The position numbers and the translations under genes are program-made. 64,000 nt of DNA from Silurus meridionalis (taxonomy: Eukaryota > Chordata > Actinopteri > Siluriformes > Siluridae). The stretch lies in the NCBI RefSeq assembly GCF_014805685.1, contig NC_060892.1, positions 24,292,560 through 24,356,559 of the forward strand. The letters are read 5' to 3'. Shown piece by piece: positions 59,701 through 64,000 of the stretch (position 1 is its first letter; each line of letters opens with the position of its first letter). The notes under the pieces were generated by a model that saw only the letters and a list, made by a program, of their open reading frames with translations, was not told the origin of the DNA and made no database searches.

Positions 59701-62700
59701 GATCCAGGAGATGCTGGCCCCAAGGTACTTAATGATTAAGTAATAATAATTAATTAGTATAATCATAAACATAATCATAATAATCATCTTTATCACACTT
59801 CCTGCAGGGTGAAAGAGGTAGTCCAGGCACACCAGGTACCCCTGGTCAGAAGGGTCCTAAAGTTAGTATTTGCATATATTTTTTTGTTTTTTATATATTT
59901 TTTTAAAAATGCATCTACTACTAAACACTTATCTTGTTTTCCAGGGGACTGCTGGAGGTCCTGGACCTAAAGGTGACCCTGTAAGTGCAAACATGTTTAC
60001 TGCCATGTGTCCAAAGGGATATTAACAAACAAATCTAAAAAAAAAAATGTTTCTTTTGCCTCAACAGGGAAGAAGAGGAGACTATGGACCCAAAGGAAGT
60101 CCGGGACCAAATGGATCACCCGGGGAAAAGGTATGGACTGTTTAGCTTTGTATTTGGGGAATGATATTGTCTCATCAAATGTTTCCATGGAAATAGAGCA
60201 GCACTCATTAATGAGAAATGGTTGTGTTTCAGGGTGAACCAGGATCTGAAGGTGTAAGAGGTTTTGCGGGTGAAAACGGCAGTAAAGGAACCAAGGTCAT
60301 TATCATCCCAATGATCTTTTATTGCTATAAGTATTGTGAATGGATTCACAGCTGAAGCTTGTAATTTTCTGCATGTGTTTAGGGAGATCAAGGACTTCCA
60401 GGACCAAGAGGTCCAGCAGGAGCAATCGGAGAACCAGGAAGAAACGTAAGACCCCATTACAATAAAGTCTGATTATGTAGAGGAAAACTTTATCAGCCTT
60501 AATACTCCGATTGGAATCAGAATTGAGAAATACTGAAACCTGGAAAATATTGCAGTGTTGTTTTTACTTCTTTTAGGGAAGCCGTGGTGACCCTGGTGAA
60601 GCTGGCCCAAGAGGCGAACCAGGACCTCCAGGACCGATTGTACGTCCAAAATTCCAGCAAATAGTAGTTTAGTTTTAGTGAATAAAAAAGAGGACAATTC
60701 ATTGTAGGGCAAAGGACGTGAATGGCGTGAATGGGTTTCAGATCAGGGTTACATTACATTACTTCCATGTAGTCCTCTGTGTATCTAAAACCTCTTTATA
60801 TCTTTATATGGGAGCTACAATCTCATGCATGAAGAACAATTAAAGCCATCAACTAGTATTTGCATTAGAAAAATTAGACAAAATGTCCCAAAGAGAGAGA
60901 GATGAAATCACCGGTTGGGTGTAGAGATTATGGAGTATGGACATCTGTGTCTTCTAACCACAACTCTGAATGAACTGAACGTATTCTGCCAATATACAAA
61001 CCAGCGCGAAACCAGTCCAAGTGCAAAACATGTTACCTGAACTCGAACGGTTCATCGTCTTGTTGTATTGTGAAGTCAGTTCCAACGAGCAACAGTCCAG
61101 CCGGAACTGCATGGTGTGAGTTGAAGAATGGAATGGGAGTCATGTTGGTTCAGTTGCCTGCTCCTTCCCTGCTCCAAAACAACACACACCATTACGCTTC
61201 CTCCATAATTGATGGTGGGGGGAAAAGCACTCTGCTAACAACTTCTCTAATGTTCTACATCTTATGCAAGTTCTTCTGTTAAAGCCACAACTGTCCAAGT
61301 CATGTATTGTCAAATTCTTGCATTTGTGTTTGCCTTTTACCGAGTTTGTTGAATAGAAACTAAAGGAACATGCATGTATCTCCAAACCATTGAAGACAAG
61401 GTATTTTTAAAGTGTATGTTGTAGTTTAAATCTACAAAGATAAAATACTATACCGATACTTTAGTAAAAATAAAAAACACATCACATAGCAATTTATACA
61501 GGGCATCTGTAATAACAATAATTTGTTAATATTTCTGAACTGAGTGCTGGTCTGGGCCCATTTTTATTTTCAGTGCATAACACTGGGAATATCCACACGT
61601 TTTCTTTATCATAAACTGAGGTTCAAGTGGTCATGGTGAACTTCCTGTGTGTTTTGCTGTTTTCTGAATTTAAATGCGTGTTTTATGGCTATTGTTTTCA
61701 TATGAAAACATATGTTTTAAGGACATTTTATTGTCACCAATTCCACAGGGTGACAATGGCAGACCAGGATTCAGCTACCCTGGACCAAGAGGACAAACGG
61801 TAGAGTAACTTCTATTTAGCTCGGATTAATCTTACTTCATATGAAGCCATTCTTACAACTTGTTCCATTCATCTTCAGGGTGAGCCTGGAGATAAAGGTA
61901 GACCTGGAGCTCGGGGAAGCAGAGGAGACTGCGGTCAAAAGGGAGACCCGGGACAGAAAGGAGTACCAGGAGCTCCTGTGAGCAAATCATCCTATAGACT
62001 GATATTTAAATCATTAGAGACTGACATCTAGAATAATCATGCACAAAGTAGTCCCTTTTTTGTGAAGAATGAGAATGTTCTTTATGTTCTTTGTTAGGGA
62101 GAGCCTGGACCTCAAGGTGAGCCTGGAAAAAGGGGTCTTATTGGAGACCCAGGTAGAAAGGTAAGTAGATCCACTGAACATTAATGTGTTATAGATACTA
62201 CATTATATTACCATGAACAGAATTATAACCATGATGTCCACTTACCCTGTGCCCATGTTTTGTCAGATCCCTCAGATTATTAACTCTGTTCATAGCTAAC
62301 AGCAGTGGAGCCTAATGTGAACTTTGCAATTATGAGATGCTTTTCTGCGCATCACGGATGTAAAGAGTCATGGTGTGAATTATTAATTAAAATGTAAATT
62401 TTGACTTTCTAGAGCTCTACCTTCTTTTTTCACAGGGTGATCCTGGTAATGACGGAGACCCAGGCCTTACAGTAAGTAAAGTCCTAAAATGTATTTGGAA
62501 AATACATCTGGGCTTCCCAATTTCCAATCAAATGCGGTTCTTTCATAAACTTGGAGACACACAATCGTATAGGATATCTATGGGATACGTTAGCATTTTA
62601 TTTTCCCCCCTTACTTGAGCTTTGAGTTCTATCATGACAATGCACCTGTGCACGAAGCCGGCTCCATGTAGATAAAGTTTACGTGGGTTGGAGTAGGAGA

Positions 62701-63900
62701 TCTTGAGTGGCCTGCTTTAGAGCTCTGACCTCAACCCTTTTTGGACACCTTTCACACCTCACCCACATCAATAACTGTCTTTAATAATGCCCTTGTGGCT
62801 GAGCACAAATCTCCACAAGCACACTCTATAATCTAGTGGAACACCTGGGGACTATGGGGACAAATGGGAACTAGATATAGAATGGGCTGTTCAAAACCAC
62901 ATACGAATCTTATGATCTGATGATTTTAGTAATTTAATGATGATCTCTTTCTCCTCAGGAATGTGATGTCATGAACTATATCAGAGAGACCTGTGGGTGT
63001 TGTGGTAAGTGACTTGTGTCATATTAGTTGAAAATAAAGTGCCACATACCAAGTGCTTACTCTTTCTTTCTGTGTGCTTGTTTCAGATTGTGAGAAGAGG
63101 TGTGGCGCTTTGGATATTGTATTTGTGATTGACAGCTCTGAGAGTGTGGGACTAACAAACTTCACCCTGGAGAAGAACTTTGTAATCAACACCATCAACA
63201 GATTGGGTTCAATAGCTAAAGACCCCCACTCTGAGACAGGCAGGGCAACTACCACAAACATGATCTAAAAAAAAAAGGTGTTGTGTGTTTTGTCATTAAT
63301 TTTTTATTTATTTTTTCAGGAACACGTGTTGGTGTGGTCCAGTACAGTCACAGTGGAACCTTCCAGGCCATCCAACTAAATGACTCCAAGATCGATTCCC
63401 TTTCAGCTTTCAAAGAAGCGGTGAAGAATCTGGAGTGGATTGCCGGTGGCACGTGGACTCCGTCCGCCCTGAAATTCGCCTACGATACCCTGATTCGCGA
63501 TAGCCGCCGTTCCAAGGCTAAAGTGACCGTGGTGGTGATCACAGATGGTCGCTTTGACCCCCGGGATCAAGACGCACTCTTGAATTACCTCTGCACGGAT
63601 AGCAGCATTGATGTAAACGCCATCGGTGTGGGAGACATGTTTGAGAAGGAACAGGAGTCCGAGAGCTTAAAGTCCATTGCTTGCAACAAGAAAGACAGGG
63701 TGACGGGCATGAAGCGGTTTGCTGAACTGGTAGCAGAGGAGTTCATTGACAAGATTGAGACCGTTCTCTGCCCAAGTAAGTCTATTGGTACACATGCACA
63801 TCTTATCTCGTAAATGGTTTCAGCTATACTGTAATATATATATATTTTTTTATTGTTTTAGATCCTGTGATCGTCTGCCCTGAGCTTCCATGCAAATCTG
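56702..63900 (+). CDS. col6a2: Collagen type VI alpha-2 chain (3' end outside window)
   Basis: This is the partner chain of alpha-1 in the collagen VI heterotrimer. The first coding exon starts after an acceptor at 56700-56701; translation starts at 56721 (ATGATG, a second ATG three bases on). The 814 codons present give a signal peptide ([20 protein letters not shown]), an N-terminal VWA domain (29 to about 230, MIDAS DTSET at 38-42, [14 protein letters not shown]), the helix (249-583), the cysteine cluster ETCGCCDCEKRCG, and the C1 VWA domain (DSSES 614-618, [18 protein letters not shown]). It stops in the linker [13 protein letters not shown]. The C2 domain and 3' UTR lie beyond 64000. Two introns must use GC donors. 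Sequence matches the human alpha-2 chain far better than alpha-1 in C1 ([19 protein letters not shown]). Exons are in the sub-entries. Confidence 0.96.
56721..57714 (+). CDS. col6a2: col6a2 coding exons 1-3: signal peptide and N-terminal VWA
   Basis: Exons are 56721-56793 (coding part), 56969-57588 and 57694-57714. In contrast to col6a1, the whole VWA domain is in one 620-base exon. The junction of exons 1 and 2 splits a Lys codon and reads [14 protein letters not shown]. The third MIDAS position is Thr (DTSET), where human alpha-1 and alpha-2 have Ser. Exon 3 is 21 bases (LHLAYQE), the same size as its col6a1 counterpart. Confidence 0.93.
57840..62471 (+). CDS. col6a2: col6a2 coding exons 4-22: triple helix
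   Basis: Exons: 57840-57905, 58018-58071, 58856-58900, 59008-59034, 59118-59144, 59248-59292, 59378-59431, 59516-59578, 59662-59724, 59808-59861, 59945-59980, 60068-60130, 60233-60295, 60383-60445, 60577-60639, 61749-61799, 61879-61977, 62098-62160, 62436-62471. All are in phase 0. Exon 4 also encodes the pre-helix CYSVKC. The helix keeps GCKGEPG and the GFSYPG interruption (exon 19). RGD occurs in exons 15, 18 and 20. Introns here are mostly 80-110 bases. The donor after exon 6 is GC. Donors after exons 13 (GTTAGT) and 16 (GTCATT) are weak. Confidence 0.94.
58168..58330 (-). mobile_element. L2-like LINE 3' UTR fragment in col6a2 intron 5
   Basis: CCAAAGCAGCTTTAGAGAAG, then TGTGGCAAGGAAAAATTAAC, then CAGAGCAGCCAGACTCGAAA match the tail blocks at 42885 and 46745. 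Confidence 0.6.
58540..58800. mobile_element. Second-family Tc1-like repeat in col6a2 intron 5
   Basis: GGCAGTCCAGACGGAATTGC, then GAGTTAAGGTATGGAATGGT and AATCTCCAACCTTCACTG align with 6320-6480. It lies next to the LINE tail in the same intron and accounts for most of the intron's extra length. Confidence 0.5.
61040..61300. mobile_element. Second-family Tc1-like repeat in col6a2 intron 18
   Basis: AACAGTCCAGCCGGAACTGC, then GTGTGAGTTGAAGAATGGAA and CACTCTGCTAACAACTTC align with 6380-6545. The host intron is the longest of col6a2 (1.1 kb). Confidence 0.5.
62505..62915 (+). mobile_element. Tc1-derived miniature element, copy 15, col6a2 intron 22
   Basis: Plus-orientation landmarks: TCATGACAATGCACCTGTGC, GGCCTGCTTTAGAGCTCTGA, CCTCAACCC, CCTTGTGGCTGAGCACAAAT, and TGGGAACTAGATATAGAATG at the right. 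It fills nearly all of the intron. Confidence 0.65.
62959..63900 (+). CDS. col6a2: col6a2 coding exons 23-26: C1 domain, partial gene end
   Basis: Exons are 62959-63004 ([15 protein letters not shown]), 63087-63239, 63320-63775 and 63862-63900. Exon 24 ends KDPHSETG with a GC donor (CAG/GCAGGG), and exon 25 resumes [14 protein letters not shown]. The protein join is exact against the remembered human chain. No GT donor nearby gives an open frame. Exon 26 (39 bases) encodes the linker before C2 and ends in phase 1. The remaining 100 bases of the window are intron. Confidence 0.92.
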
Positions 63901-64000
63901 GTAAGATTTTATTCATTTTTAACAGGGTTCCTGAAAAAACTTAAAAATAAAAAAGCTGTCTGTACTTTTAAAAAGCATAAAAATCATGAAGATTAGGTGA

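Noticed and set aside
63240..63268. Reading the C1 exon of col6a2 straight through to TAA at 63266
   Set aside because: This would make a premature end (GRATTTNMI) and lose the exact join to [15 protein letters not shown] donor explains the data better.

Overview
The window is vertebrate nuclear DNA, almost certainly from a teleost fish. The genes have many short exons with GT-AG introns, and the proteins match collagen VI chains of vertebrates. The spacers carry fish-type repeats: Tc1-like DNA elements, L2/CR1-like and RTE-like LINE tails, tRNA-type SINEs and a hAT fragment. A dense Tc1-derived miniature element makes an otophysan fish, perhaps a catfish, my best guess. That placement is inference.

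Layout, all genes on the + strand. (1) 604-769 is the last coding exon of a gene I cannot name, with a poly(A) signal at 811. (2) 820-12640 is a repeat-rich spacer without a recognisable gene. (3) 12904-36751 is a complete col6a1, the collagen VI alpha-1 chain, with 35 exons and 1011 codons; all splice phases close. Its poly(A) signal is at 37376. (4) 37382-56700 is about 19 kb of intergenic DNA filled with Tc1-like, LINE, SINE, RTE and hAT remnants. (5) 56721 to the right edge is col6a2, the collagen VI alpha-2 chain. It has 26 coding exons (814 codons) in the window and is cut by the window end before its C2 domain.

The two collagen genes are tandem paralogues in the same orientation. Their products join an alpha-3-type chain in the collagen VI heterotrimer, which assembles into disulphide-bonded dimers and tetramers and then into pericellular beaded microfilaments. 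Both have a signal peptide, one N-terminal VWA domain, a helix of about 335 residues, and C-terminal VWA domains. Their exon boundaries coincide base for base over most of the helix.

I see no unknown multi-gene system here. The points most worth checking are: a perfect 11-bp hairpin 12 nt upstream of the col6a1 start codon; two inferred GC-AG introns in col6a2; a 9-nt microexon in col6a1; a helix cysteine in each chain that I do not recall in the human chains; and the exon-by-exon correspondence of the paralogues. The repeats include a Tc1-derived miniature element in about 15 pieces, some in inverted pairs, and a LINE with another LINE's tail nested in its reverse transcriptase. Human comparisons are from memory, not from an alignment run. 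Repeat boundaries are approximate unless terminal repeats are named.
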